DNA from: Aureimonas sp. SA4125
GTDB taxonomy: Bacteria > Pseudomonadota > Alphaproteobacteria > Rhizobiales > Rhizobiaceae
Direction of reading: 5' to 3'
Assembly: GCF_019973775.1 (NCBI RefSeq)
Contig: NZ_AP025032.1
Location: forward strand, 4,904,067 to 4,968,066
DNA: 64,000 nucleotides
This document shows positions 8,636-17,737 of the stretch, in pieces. The notes under the pieces are model-generated. The model made no database searches and was not told the origin of the DNA. It worked only from the letters and a program-made list of their open reading frames with translations. Position numbers and translations under genes: made by a program. Every line of letters begins with the position of its first letter. The stretch's first letter is position 1.

Positions 8636-10450
8636 ATGAGCGAGACGCTGGAACGACCGCCGACCACGGACCGGGGCACGGTGGAGACCTGGCTGAGACG
8701 CTTCGAGGCGGTGCTTGCCGCCGGCGAGGCGGGCGCGGCGGCGGCCCTGTTCGGCGAGGAGAGTTTCTGGCGCGACCTCGTCAGCTTCACCTGGAACATC
8801 AAGACGCTGGAGGGGCCCGACGAGATCCGCGCCATGCTGCAGACGGTGCTCACCAGCGTCCGGCCGCACAATTTTCGCATCGAGGAAGAGCCGTCGGAAG
8901 CCGGCGGCGTCACCGAGAGCTGGTTCACCTTCGAGACCGAGGTCGCGCGCGGCCGCGGGCATCTCAGGCTGAAGGACGGCAAGGCCTGGACCTTTCTCAC
9001 CACCATGACCGAGCTGAAGGGTTTCGAGGAGCCCATGGCCGAGCGCCGGCCGATGGGCGCCGAGCACGGCGCGGCGAAGGACAGGCTGAGCTGGCTGGAA
9101 AAACGGCAGAAGGAGGCCGAGGAGCTCGGCCATACCACACAGCCCGAGGTGGTCATCATCGGCGGCGGCCAGGGCGGCATCGCGCTTGGCGCGCGGCTGC
9201 GCCAGCTTGGCGTGCCGACCATCATCGTCGAGAAGAACGAGCGGGCCGGCGACAGCTGGCGCAAGCGCTACAAGTCGCTCTGCCTGCACGACCCCGTCTG
9301 GTACGACCATCTCCCCTATCTCGATTTCCCGAAGAACTGGCCGGTCTTCGCCCCGAAGGACAAGATCGGCGACTGGCTGGAAATGTACACCAAGGTGATG
9401 GAGCTCAACTACTGGAGCTCGACCACGGCCAAAAGCGCCAAATTCGACGAGGGCACGAAGACCTGGGCCGTCACCGTCGAGAAGGACGGCCGGGAGATCG
9501 TCTTGCAACCGAGGCAGCTGGTCTTCGCCACCGGCATGTCGGCCAAGGCGAACTGGCCGTCATTCCCCGGCATGGAGCGGTTCAAGGGCGAGCAGCATCA
9601 TTCCTCGCAGCATCCCGGCCCCGACGCCTGGAAGGACAAGCGCGCGGTGGTCGTCGGCTCCAACAATTCCGCCCACGACATCTGTGCGGCGCTCTGGGAG
9701 GCCGGGGCCGACGTCACCATGGTGCAGCGCTCCTCGACCCACATCGTCAAATCGGACTCGCTGATGGAGCTCGGCCTCGGCTCGCTCTATTCGGAAGAGG
9801 CTGTCGCCAACGGCGTGACGACCGCCAAGGCCGACCTCGTCTTCGCCTCGCTCCCCTACCGCATCCTCCACACCTTCCAGATCCCGGTCTACGAGGCCAT
9901 CCGCGAGCGTGACGCGAAATTCTACGAGGACCTGGAAAAGGCCGGCTTCATGCTCGACTGGGGCGCTGACGGCTCCGGCCTGTTCATGAAGTATCTCCGG
10001 CGGGGCTCGGGCTACTACATCGACGTCGGCGCGAGCCAGCTGATCATCGACGGCAAGATCAAGCTGAAGAGCGGCAGCGACATCGCGGAGATCACCGAGG
10101 ACGGCGTCCTCCTGAAGGACGGAACGCATCTTCCCGCCGACCTCATCGTCTATGCCACCGGCTATGGCTCGATGAACGGCTGGGTCGCCGACCTCGTCGA
10201 CCGCGAGACCGCCGACAGGGTCGGGAAATGCTGGGGCCTCGGCTCGGATACGCCCAAGGATCCCGGTCCCTGGGAGGGCGAGCAGCGCAATATGTGGAAG
10301 CCGACGCAGGTGGAGAACCTCTGGTTCCACGGCGGCAATCTCCACCAGTCCCGCCACTACTCGCAGTTCCTGGCCCTGCAGCTGAAGGCACGCCACGAGG
10401 GGATTCCGACGCCCGTCTACGGGCTGCAGGAGAGCTTTCACAAGAGCTGA
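8636..10450 (+). CDS. Flavin-containing monooxygenase with N-terminal NTF2-like domain
   Basis: 604-aa two-part protein. Residues 1-130 resemble a SnoaL/NTF2-like cone (FEAVLAAGEAGAAAALF, then SFWRDLVSFTWNIKTLEG). Residues 170-600 form a class B flavoprotein monooxygenase: FAD loop GGGQGG (176-181), a second nucleotide-binding loop GSNNSAHDI (near 340), FATGM before it, and a late YATGYGS. Such enzymes use NADPH and O2 to oxygenate soft nucleophiles (S, N) or carbonyls. The start ATG 8636 follows GGGGAGACACGG. The fused architecture is found in several proteobacterial and fungal putative monooxygenases; the substrate is unknown. Confidence 0.87.
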   Translation: MSETLERPPTTDRGTVETWLRRFEAVLAAGEAGAAAALFGEESFWRDLVSFTWNIKTLEGPDEIRAMLQTVLTSVRPHNFRIEEEPSEAGGVTESWFTFETEVARGRGHLRLKDGKAWTFLTTMTELKGFEEPMAERRPMGAEHGAAKDRLSWLEKRQKEAEELGHTTQPEVVIIGGGQGGIALGARLRQLGVPTIIVEKNERAGDSWRKRYKSLCLHDPVWYDHLPYLDFPKNWPVFAPKDKIGDWLEMYTKVMELNYWSSTTAKSAKFDEGTKTWAVTVEKDGREIVLQPRQLVFATGMSAKANWPSFPGMERFKGEQHHSSQHPGPDAWKDKRAVVVGSNNSAHDICAALWEAGADVTMVQRSSTHIVKSDSLMELGLGSLYSEEAVANGVTTAKADLVFASLPYRILHTFQIPVYEAIRERDAKFYEDLEKAGFMLDWGADGSGLFMKYLRRGSGYYIDVGASQLIIDGKIKLKSGSDIAEITEDGVLLKDGTHLPADLIVYATGYGSMNGWVADLVDRETADRVGKCWGLGSDTPKDPGPWEGEQRNMWKPTQVENLWFHGGNLHQSRHYSQFLALQLKARHEGIPTPVYGLQESFHKS

Positions 10451-10581
10451 GATCGGGGCGCCGTCGGTATCGCGGCGGAGCCGATCGGGCTATTGCAACG
10501 CCCGCCCGGCGGCGGCGAGGGATGGGGCGGGTCCTTGGCCGCAGCGCCACGGCGAAGCTGATCGGCCTCAGGCGGGCAGTC

Positions 10582-10908
10582 CTATCGTCCGGACTTCGTC
10601 GCGGAGTGGAAGTCGGCGGGCTTGCCCGCGACCCATCTCACGAAGCGGGCGACCGTCTCGTTGTCGGTGAGGGGCGTTCCGCTTTCGGCATGGCGAACGA
10701 GTTCGCTTGCCGAGAAATTGGCGTCGATGGTCTCGCGGCAGATCGGATGGACCGGCACGGTGTCGCGGCCGCCCCGGCTTTTGGGAACAGGGTGAAACCG
10801 GTCGACCGTCTTTCCCAAGTCACGCCCGCACAGCCAGCAGGGAACGGCCGGCGCGCTCTCGGCCGCCTCGTCCACCAGCCAGGACGCGTCCCTGATCTTG
10901 CGTGCCAT
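10582..10908 (-). CDS. Small HNH endonuclease-like protein
   Basis: A 108-aa protein with a zinc-knuckle HNH core: the first Cys pair in PCWLCGR (about residues 23-29), then DRFHPVPKSRGG containing the first catalytic-type His, and VHPICRETID giving the second His and a further Cys. The order and spacing match stand-alone HNH proteins of proteobacteria. It is convergent with the upstream monooxygenase, alone on its strand, and not next to phage or restriction genes. Nuclease activity is inferred from the fold only. Confidence 0.75.
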   Translation of the reverse strand: MARKIRDASWLVDEAAESAPAVPCWLCGRDLGKTVDRFHPVPKSRGGRDTVPVHPICRETIDANFSASELVRHAESGTPLTDNETVARFVRWVAGKPADFHSATKSGR

Positions 10909-11586
10909 GTCTCAACTCCCACTCCGCCGGCACGGCATGCCAGAGGCCATCCGACATGCGCCGGCTTTCGAACGCATCTTCTAAGACGAGCAATTTCAGA
11001 TTTTTGCAAGAATGTCAGCGGCTGCGCCAAAGCCGGAAGCGCAGGGAGCGCAGAACGAGGGGGCAAAAGTGATGGCGGGCATCCACGCAAGACAGCCTCG
11101 GCAACTCACAAGCCAGGTCATGACGAGCGCCCGGTTTTCGCAACCCGTGCAAGGTGAAGGCGGCAGTTCAAATCTGCTCGCCCTTGTTGAACGCGCGCAC
11201 CGTCCTGCGAAGGAAAGGACCTCCGATACCGCCGCCAGGCTCGCACCCGGATGCCGCCGCGCACGCTTCAGCGGCGCCCTGCATCCTGGCCGCAACCGCA
11301 AGCCGGGGCGCCGTTTGGGGCCCTTGTGGAAGAGGTGGCCAAAGGCATGCGCCGCCGCCGGGTTCCACCGCACGATTGTCTCTTGCCGGCTTTGCGAAAC
11401 TCATATCCTAGTTAGCGATCTGCGTGCTTTCGCAAGGTTGCTGGGAGGCTGCCGCGAAGCCGGATCCGGGATCTGCGACAGGCCGCGCCCGACGGGCGTG
11501 ACCCGGCCGCAGCCTCTCGGCAGAGGACTGACGCTGTCCCTCAGACGGGGGCTGCGCAGATGATCGTATCCTGGGGAGGAAACAGC
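10909..11586. other. Noncoding 678-bp spacer upstream of CUT2 operon
   Basis: No credible gene on either strand: open frames here have arginine/proline-rich, non-protein-like composition. A tRNA T-arm-like sequence occurs at 11162-11178 but lacks the rest of a tRNA. The promoter of the sugar ABC operon must lie here; I cannot point to a convincing -35/-10 pair. Confidence 0.6.
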
Positions 11587-12747
11587 ATGACATTCCAGCC
11601 GACATCACCGAAGCGGCGTCGCGGCCCTTTCATTGCCGGGCTTGCCGTGACGGCCGCCGTGCTCGCCATGACGGCCGGCGCGAAGGCTGCGGGACCGGAG
11701 ATCGTTTCCGGTCCGAGCGCCGATCCCGAATGCTACAAGCCGCTGACCGCCGAGACGAAGTTCTTCCAGTATCCGAAGAAGGAAGGTCCCTACCGCGTCG
11801 CGCTGGCCAACGGCTTCATCGGCAACACCTGGCGAATCCAGATGGTGCAGACGGCAAAGGCCTATGCCGAGCAGCCCGAGGTGAAGGCGAAGCTGAAGGA
11901 ATTCAAGGTGGTCTCGACGGGCGACGACGTCGCGGCGCAGATCGCCGCCGTCGATAACTTCATCAACTCCGGTTACGACGCGGTCATCGTCAACGCGCAG
12001 AACCCGACCGCCTTCAAGCCGGTGATCAAGCGCGCCAGGGCCGCGGGCGTCGTGCTCGTGGCATTCGACAATACGCTGGACACCGACGAGGCGATCAATG
12101 TCAACGTCGACCAGAAGGGCCTCGGCAAGCTCTGGGGCGAGTGGCTCGTCAAGAACGTTCCCGGCGGCAAGGGCAAGCTCCTGGAAGTACGCGGTGTCAC
12201 CGGCACCTCGGTCGATCGCGACCGCCATGACGGCATCCAGGAAGTTCTGGCCGCCTCTCCGGGCCCCTGGGAGACGGTCGAGGTCGTCGGGCGCTGGGAT
12301 GACGGCACCGCGCAGAAGGTCGTGGCCGATGCCATTGCGGTGCACAAGGCGTTCGACGGCGTCTCCGTGCAGGGCGGCTCGACCGGAACGGTGCGCGCCA
12401 TGATCGACGCCGGGCACCCCTTCGTTCCCGTCGGTGGCGAGACGGAAAACGGCTTCCGCAAGCTTTGCTCCGAGCATTCCAAGGATGGGCTGAAATGCAC
12501 CTCGGCGGGCAGCGGTCCGGCGCAGGTGGCCGTCGCCATGAAGACGGCGCTGGCCGCCCTGGAGGGCGAGGTGGTGCCGCAGTCGATCGCGCTGCCGCTC
12601 TCGATCGTGTCCGATCCCGACTTCAAGGACGGCGAGAGCTTCTACGCCAAGGAGACCGACAACTTCTTCGTCGGCAATTCCTTCCCGACCTGCGGAATCA
12701 ACTTCACCGCGCAGGAAATCATGGGCCAGACCGAGGTCAACCAGTAG
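11587..12747 (+). CDS. Periplasmic sugar-binding protein (CUT2/RbsB type)
   Basis: Periplasmic receptor of a ribose-type ABC importer. The 386-aa precursor starts at ATG 11587 behind GGGGAGGAAACAGC and has a basic n-region (KRRR) plus hydrophobic signal (about 15-33, ending GAKAAG). The mature protein has the type I binding fold: ANGFIGNTWRIQMVQTAKAYA, DAVIVNAQNPTAF, VVLVAFDNTLD and the C-terminal lobe region VQGGSTGTVRAMIDAG. It is the first gene of an operon with one ATPase and two permeases. A stem-loop follows the stop codon, as is common after highly expressed binding-protein genes. The ligand is unknown. Confidence 0.88.
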   Translation: MTFQPTSPKRRRGPFIAGLAVTAAVLAMTAGAKAAGPEIVSGPSADPECYKPLTAETKFFQYPKKEGPYRVALANGFIGNTWRIQMVQTAKAYAEQPEVKAKLKEFKVVSTGDDVAAQIAAVDNFINSGYDAVIVNAQNPTAFKPVIKRARAAGVVLVAFDNTLDTDEAINVNVDQKGLGKLWGEWLVKNVPGGKGKLLEVRGVTGTSVDRDRHDGIQEVLAASPGPWETVEVVGRWDDGTAQKVVADAIAVHKAFDGVSVQGGSTGTVRAMIDAGHPFVPVGGETENGFRKLCSEHSKDGLKCTSAGSGPAQVAVAMKTALAALEGEVVPQSIALPLSIVSDPDFKDGESFYAKETDNFFVGNSFPTCGINFTAQEIMGQTEVNQ

Positions 12748-12763
12748 ACCGCGATCTCTTCAT

Positions 12764-12804
12764 TCCGGCCCGGGGACGGCACGTCGCCGCCTCCGGGCCC
12801 CGGA
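12764..12804 (+). other. Stem-loop between binding-protein and ATPase genes
   Basis: TCCGGCCCGG (from 12764) pairs with CCGGGCCCCGGA (to 12804), about ten pairs with a two-base bulge, without a T-run. It probably protects the 3' end of the binding-protein mRNA and lowers expression of the distal genes. Confidence 0.5.
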
Positions 12805-12839
12805 TCCCATGGCCTTTGCCGGAAAGGGCGTTCTGACCC

Positions 12840-14441
12840 GTGCGCGATTTCTCTTCCCCGTCGAGGCCATTGCCCGGCCAGGCGTCGAACCCGTCCGTGA
12901 CGCGGCAGATCTCCGGCGTGGACGGCGGCCTCGCGCCGGTCCTCGAGCTTCGCGGCGTTTCCAAGCGCTATGGCGGCGTCGCGGCGCTGACGGATGTCGA
13001 TTTCGCCGCCCGGCCCGGCACGATTCACGCCGTGCTCGGCGAAAACGGGGCCGGAAAGTCGACGCTGATCAAGATCGCATCGGGCGTCACGGATCCCAGC
13101 GACGGCGACGTCTATGTCGACGGCCACAAGGTCGTCTTCCGCAACCCGGTCCAGGCGATGGCCGCCGGCGTCGTCTGCGTCTTCCAGGAACTGTCGCTGA
13201 TCCCGGACATGACGGTGGCCGACAACCTGTCCATCGTCGATCCGCCCCGTCGTTTCGGCCTGATCGACGGTCGGGCGCAGCGGCGCCGGGCGAGCGAGCT
13301 CCTCGCCCTCGTCGGTTGCGAGGACGTGCATCCGAGCGAACTGGTGAAGAACCTGCCGCTCTCGCGGCGCCAGATGGTGGAGATCGCCAAGGCGCTCGCC
13401 AAGAAGCCGAAGGTGCTGATCCTCGACGAGGCGACGTCGGCCCTGACCGCCGAGGACGTGAAGCGTGTCTACGCGATCATCCGTCGCCTGCGCGGCGAAG
13501 GGGTGGCGATTCTCTACGTGTCGCATCGCATGCAGGAGATCGAGGACCTTGCCGATGTCGCGAGCGTCTTTCGCAACGGCCGGCACATCGAGACTTTCCG
13601 CAAAGGCGCCCGCTCGGTCGACGAGATCGTGCAGATGATGATCGGACGGGAGGTGACCCATCCCTATCCCGAAAAGCCGGCGCCATCGCCGGACGCGCCG
13701 GTCGCTCTCTCGGCCCGCGATCTGACCTGGGGGCGCGAACTTCGCGGCATATCGCTGGAGGTGAGGAAGGGCGAGATCGTCGGGCTTGGCGGGCTCGACG
13801 GCCAGGGTCAGCGCGAACTTCTCCTGGCGCTCTTCGGCGTCCTGAAGAACGTGTCGGGGACGATCGACGTCGGCGGCCGGCCGGTCAAGATCGACGGTCC
13901 GCGCGCGGCCATGCGCTGCGACCTGCCGCTCGCGCTAATCCCCGAGGACCGCAAGACCGAGGGGCTGATGCTGGCGATGAGCGTCGAGGACAATATGAGC
14001 CTTGCCGCCCTGTCGCGCTTCAAGTCCGGCCTGTCGATCGACCGAAGCCGCGAGGCGGCCGCGATCGGGGACATGGTACAGAGCCTGAAGGTGAAGGCGG
14101 GGGACCTCTCGGCGCCGGTCTCGAACCTGTCCGGCGGCAACCAGCAGAAGGTCGTGCTGGCCAAATGGCTGATGACCCGCCCTGGGATCATTCTCTTGAA
14201 CGATCCGACCCGGGGAATCGACGTCGGCACGAAGCAGGAGATCTACCGCCTGCTGCGCGACCTGGCCGGGCAGGGTCTGGCCGTCCTCTATTACTCCACC
14301 GACTATGCCGAACTGATCGGCTGCTGCGACCGCGTCCTCGTGATGTACGGCGGGAAGGTCGCGCGCGAACTCGCCGGCGAGACGCTGAACGAGACGACCA
14401 TGATCGAGACCGCCTTCAACGTCGGGGAGCATGCTGCGTGA
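12840..14441 (+). CDS. Sugar ABC transporter ATP-binding protein (RbsA type)
   Basis: Fused double-ATPase subunit (533 aa) that energises a CUT2 importer. The N-half has a canonical Walker A GENGAGKST (67-75) and Walker B VLILDEATS, but its signature is degenerate (LPLSRRQ where LSGGQ-like sequence is expected). The C-half has the usual degenerate Walker A (GLGGLDGQGQREL) and a good signature LSGGNQQK, then LLNDPTRGID. This mixed arrangement is normal for RbsA-like proteins. The start is GTG 12840. Its stop overlaps the next gene by four bases (GTGA). Confidence 0.92.
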   Translation: MRDFSSPSRPLPGQASNPSVTRQISGVDGGLAPVLELRGVSKRYGGVAALTDVDFAARPGTIHAVLGENGAGKSTLIKIASGVTDPSDGDVYVDGHKVVFRNPVQAMAAGVVCVFQELSLIPDMTVADNLSIVDPPRRFGLIDGRAQRRRASELLALVGCEDVHPSELVKNLPLSRRQMVEIAKALAKKPKVLILDEATSALTAEDVKRVYAIIRRLRGEGVAILYVSHRMQEIEDLADVASVFRNGRHIETFRKGARSVDEIVQMMIGREVTHPYPEKPAPSPDAPVALSARDLTWGRELRGISLEVRKGEIVGLGGLDGQGQRELLLALFGVLKNVSGTIDVGGRPVKIDGPRAAMRCDLPLALIPEDRKTEGLMLAMSVEDNMSLAALSRFKSGLSIDRSREAAAIGDMVQSLKVKAGDLSAPVSNLSGGNQQKVVLAKWLMTRPGIILLNDPTRGIDVGTKQEIYRLLRDLAGQGLAVLYYSTDYAELIGCCDRVLVMYGGKVARELAGETLNETTMIETAFNVGEHAA

Positions 14442-15418
14442 GAGATCTCGGCTTCTTCGTCCGCCATCACCGCGGCCTTCTCGGCGCCATCTTGCTCTTC
14501 GCCGCCATGTTCGCCCTCTACATCTCCAACCACTCCGCAGGTCTGACGCCGGCGGTGGCGACGACGGCCACGAACAAGGCGGTTCTCCTGGCGCTGGTGG
14601 CGATGGCTCAGACCTTGCCCGTCCTGACGCGCGGTCTCGACCTGTCGGTCGGCATGGTCTTCGTCCTGGCCAATTGCGTCGCCTCGTCCATCGTCGTCGG
14701 GACGCCGGGCGAGGGGGCGCTCGGCATCGTCGTGGTGCTCGGCATCGGCGCACTCGCCGGGTTCCTCAATGGCGCCATCGTCGTCTGGGGACGGCTGCAG
14801 CCGATCATCACGACGCTGGCGACGGGCGCGATCTTCTACGGTCTAGCGCTCATCGTGCGGCCGGGCCCCGGCGGAGACGTCCAGTCCGACATCGCCGACA
14901 TGCTGACGGGTCAGATGTTCGGGACGGTTCCGGCCGCCCTCGCGGTGCTCCTCGCCGTCGTCGTCTTCGTCTGGGTCCCGTTCCGCCGTTCGGTCCTCGG
15001 GCGCGCGGCCTATGCGACGGGCTCGAACGAGCAGGCCGCCTACATGTCGGGAGTGCCGGTCCAGCGGGCAAAACTCCTGGCCTACACGCTGTCGGGCTTT
15101 CTCGCCTCGATCGGCGGCCTGATGCTGACCTTCAACACCTATTCGGGCGAAGCCTCCGCGCCGATCGCCGGCACCTACACGCTGAATTCGATCGCCGCCG
15201 TCGTCATTGGCGGAACCTCGCTCTTCGGCGGCTGGGGCTCGGCCATCGGCTCGATCTTCGGCGCTTTCGTGCTGCGGACGATCGAGGATCTCCTCTTCGT
15301 CTTCGATTTCGATCCGCTCTGGCAGCCGCTGTTCCAGGGCGTCGTGCTCCTGGCCGCGGTCTCGCTCGGCGCCATTCGCATGCTGCGCATCCGCAACCGG
15401 CTGGAAGTCCTGGCGTGA
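14438..15418 (+). CDS. Sugar ABC transporter permease 1 (RbsC type)
   Basis: 326-aa inner-membrane subunit with about eight to ten hydrophobic helices. Family marks are MAQTLPVLTRGLDLSVG (near 50-66), LNGAIVVWGRLQPIITTLATG and the late IAAVVIGGTSLFGGWGS loop that contacts the ATPase. The GTG start at 14438 overlaps the ATPase stop codon and the stop overlaps the next GTG, so the three genes are translationally coupled. With two different permeases in the operon, the channel is probably a heterodimer. Confidence 0.9.
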   Translation: MRDLGFFVRHHRGLLGAILLFAAMFALYISNHSAGLTPAVATTATNKAVLLALVAMAQTLPVLTRGLDLSVGMVFVLANCVASSIVVGTPGEGALGIVVVLGIGALAGFLNGAIVVWGRLQPIITTLATGAIFYGLALIVRPGPGGDVQSDIADMLTGQMFGTVPAALAVLLAVVVFVWVPFRRSVLGRAAYATGSNEQAAYMSGVPVQRAKLLAYTLSGFLASIGGLMLTFNTYSGEASAPIAGTYTLNSIAAVVIGGTSLFGGWGSAIGSIFGAFVLRTIEDLLFVFDFDPLWQPLFQGVVLLAAVSLGAIRMLRIRNRLEVLA

Positions 15419-16404
15419 CCGATCTTCTCTCCCCTCCCGTCTCGCCGGCGCGGCTTGCCCGCTTCGGTCTCGATCGCTCCGTCATGATCGCCTTTGGCTG
15501 CATCGCCGTTCTTCTGGCCGGCGGCGCGATGTATTCACGCGAGTTCCTGTCGCCGGAATATCTTCTCCAACAGCTGCAGATCAGCGCCTTCCTCGGTGTC
15601 ATCGCCTCGGGCGCGATGCTGGTGATCCTGATCGGGCATATCGATCTCTCGATCCCCTGGACGGTGACGCTCGGCGCGATGATGGCGACGGCGGTGGCGG
15701 GCTGGTACGGCACCCCCGGCGAGATCCTCGCCATTCCGGCCGGCATACTCTGCGGCGCGCTGGTCGGTCTCGTGAACGGGCTCGGCGTCGCCTATCTCCG
15801 GCTGCCGTCGATGATCTTCACCCTCGGGATGAACGCGGTGGTGCAGGGATTGATGGTGCTTCACACGGGCGGCTCGGCCCCGCAGGATCATGCGACCGAC
15901 GCCATGCACTTTCTGGCGGTCGCCCGGCCGATCCTCGGCATTCCGAATGCGCTCTTCATGTGGATCATCGTCGGCGCGGCGGTGATCTTCCTCCTCAACC
16001 GGACCGCCTTCGGCCGGCGGGTCTATGCGGTCGGCAACCGGGAACAGGCGGCTTATCTTTCCGGCGTCAACACCAATGCCGTCATCATCGGCTGCTTCGT
16101 TCTCTCCGGGGCCGCGGCGGCTTTCGCCGGGGTGCTCCTGGCGGGCTATTCGACCAAGGCCTACCAGGCCATGGGCGACAGCTATCTCCTGCCAGCCATC
16201 GCGGCCGTTGTTCTCGGCGGCACGAACGTCCTCGGCGGCCGCGGCAATTATCTCGGCACGATCGCCGGCGTCATCCTGATCACCCTCCTGCAATCGATCC
16301 TCGCCGTGATGCAGATGGAGGAAGCCGGCCGTCAGATCATCTACGGAACCGTCATCATCGTGATGCTGCTCGCCTACGGCCGCGGTGATGTCGCGAGGCG
16401 GTAG
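15415..16404 (+). CDS. Sugar ABC transporter permease 2 (RbsC type)
   Basis: 329-aa partner permease of the same operon. Marks are VIASGAMLVILIGHIDLSI (near 62-80), LVNGLGVAYLRLPSMIFTLG and AIAAVVLGGTNVLGGRGN. The start is GTG 15415 in a four-base overlap with the preceding stop. It is the last gene of the transport operon. No regulator, kinase or catabolic enzyme is attached, so the sugar cannot be predicted from neighbours. Confidence 0.9.
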   Translation: MTDLLSPPVSPARLARFGLDRSVMIAFGCIAVLLAGGAMYSREFLSPEYLLQQLQISAFLGVIASGAMLVILIGHIDLSIPWTVTLGAMMATAVAGWYGTPGEILAIPAGILCGALVGLVNGLGVAYLRLPSMIFTLGMNAVVQGLMVLHTGGSAPQDHATDAMHFLAVARPILGIPNALFMWIIVGAAVIFLLNRTAFGRRVYAVGNREQAAYLSGVNTNAVIIGCFVLSGAAAAFAGVLLAGYSTKAYQAMGDSYLLPAIAAVVLGGTNVLGGRGNYLGTIAGVILITLLQSILAVMQMEEAGRQIIYGTVIIVMLLAYGRGDVARR

Positions 16405-16528
16405 TTCCGACCGCCCACCGGCGGCCCCCGCTGCCATGAGCCGGCGGCCCCGGCAGTTCCTCATTCCCGAGCGGTCCTGCCGCTCCCAGCGCACAAAGCA
16501 GCAAAAGCAGCCGTTCACTTTCCTCAGA

Positions 16529-16557
16529 CTAAAGCGGGATGGCTTTTCTTCGAATCG
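16529..16557 (+). repeat. Dispersed 29-bp repeat, short copy
   Basis: The 29 bases beginning CTAAAGCGGGATGGCTTTTC match the reverse strand of 6661-6689 with one difference. It lies in the spacer between convergent transport genes. It is the partial form of the Rhizobiales intergenic repeat seen at 6585-6689. Confidence 0.85.
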
Positions 16558-16581
16558 AACCCTCGGCCTATCGAAGCGGTC

Positions 16582-17661
16582 TCAGTTGATGCGACGGCCA
16601 TCACTCGAATTGAAGAGATGAACCCGTTCTCCCCGCCCCGCCACCGAAATGCGCTCGCCGACGTGGACCGTGCTGGTCCGAGGGAACTCCACCGTCATCA
16701 TCCGGTCTCGGCCGATGTCGATATAGCCAAAGATCTGGCTGCCCAGCCGCTCGACGACCGACAACTCGCCTGTGAACCACGCCGCCTCGGAAGAGCAGAC
16801 TTCGAGATCTTCCGAGCGAATGCCGAGCGTGACGCGCTCGAGGGCGCGAGGGGCATCGGGAAGCGGCACATCGACCTCGCCGATGGGCAAACGGAGCCGA
16901 AGGTGGCCGTCCCCACCAGCCACGACATCGCAATCGAGCGTGTTCATTGTCGGACTGCCGATGAACTTCGCCACGAAGAGTGTCTGAGGTCGGTGATAGA
17001 GGTCGAGCGGCGCTCCGACCTGCTCCATGTTTCCCCCGTTCATCACCACGATCCGATCTGCCAGGGTCATGGCCTCGACCTGATCATGCGTGACGTAGAC
17101 GGTCGTCGCCTTGATGCGCCGATGAAGCTTGGCAATCTCCAATCGCATCTCGACACGCAGCGCCGCGTCGAGATTGGACAGAGGCTCGTCGAAGAGGAAG
17201 GCATCGGGATCGCGCACGATGGCGCGCCCCATGGCGACGCGCTGGCGCTGGCCACCAGAGAGTTGCGCGGGAAGTCGAGCAAGAAACGGATCCAGCTTCA
17301 GGATGGCGGAAGCCGCCTTGACCTTCTCGGCGATGGCGGAGGGATCGGCGTTTCGCATCTTCAGGCCGAAGGCCATGTTGTCCTCGACGCTCATGTGCGG
17401 ATAGAGCGCGTAATCCTGGAACACCATCGCGATGTTGCGCTCGGCCGGGGGCAGGTGCCCGACGGAGCGTCCGCCGATCACGAGATCGCCGGCGGTAATT
17501 TCCTCCAGTCCCGCAATCATCCTCAGGAGCGTGGACTTGCCGCAGCCGGACGGGCCGACGAGGACGACGAACTCGCCGCTCGCGATCTCGAGGTCGATCC
17601 GCTTGATCACATTCACTGAGCCGTAGTCCTTGCGGATGGCCTTCAAGGCGATGGCTGACAT
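16582..17661 (-). CDS. Sugar ABC transporter ATPase (UgpC/MsmK type, CUT1)
   Basis: 359-aa single ATPase plus regulatory OB-fold domain, the CUT1 energy subunit. The nucleotide domain (1-235) shows Walker A GPSGCGKST (36-44), Q-loop MVFQDYALYPHM, signature LSGGQRQRVAMGRA, Walker B FLFDEPLSNLD and the switch VTHDQ. Residues 240-359 form the TOBE/MOI domain (IRSEDLEV, GERVHLFN). It is divergent from the GntR gene, and its partner binding protein and permeases lie at 19433-22457, so it most likely serves that importer. Confidence 0.92.
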   Translation of the reverse strand: MSAIALKAIRKDYGSVNVIKRIDLEIASGEFVVLVGPSGCGKSTLLRMIAGLEEITAGDLVIGGRSVGHLPPAERNIAMVFQDYALYPHMSVEDNMAFGLKMRNADPSAIAEKVKAASAILKLDPFLARLPAQLSGGQRQRVAMGRAIVRDPDAFLFDEPLSNLDAALRVEMRLEIAKLHRRIKATTVYVTHDQVEAMTLADRIVVMNGGNMEQVGAPLDLYHRPQTLFVAKFIGSPTMNTLDCDVVAGGDGHLRLRLPIGEVDVPLPDAPRALERVTLGIRSEDLEVCSSEAAWFTGELSVVERLGSQIFGYIDIGRDRMMTVEFPRTSTVHVGERISVAGRGERVHLFNSSDGRRIN

Positions 17662-17693
17662 GGGTCTCCTTCCGACCGCTTGATCTTTCGTCT

Positions 17694-17717
17694 ATTATCA
17701 ATAATGATATCGATAAT
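17694..17717. promoter_or_regulatory. Candidate GntR operator in divergent promoter
   Basis: ATTATC (17694-17699) and its inverse GATAAT (17712-17717) flank a 12-bp A/T-rich core in the 76-bp gap between the divergent ATPase and gntR genes. The centre of the gap is far more A/T-rich than its surroundings. This placement fits autoregulation and control of both transcripts by the adjacent GntR protein; binding is inferred. Confidence 0.55.
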
Positions 17718-17737
17718 GACTGGCAAGGGAGGTCGGA

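Noticed and set aside
11162..11178. tRNA T-arm-like sequence (GGCAG-TTCAAAT-CTGCT), possibly a tRNA or an att site
   Set aside because: The five-pair stem and seven-base loop look right, but no matching acceptor, D or anticodon arms and no CCA end can be found around it.
11012..11563. Open frame of 183 codons upstream of the CUT2 operon
   Set aside because: Its translation is rich in Arg, Pro and Gly with no recognisable domain, has no good ribosome binding site, and looks like GC-rich noncoding DNA.
12809..15418. Apparent 869-codon fusion protein containing a permease
   Set aside because: The first 540 codons are out of frame with, and shadow, the real ATPase gene; the permease has its own GTG start in a 4-bp overlap at 14438.
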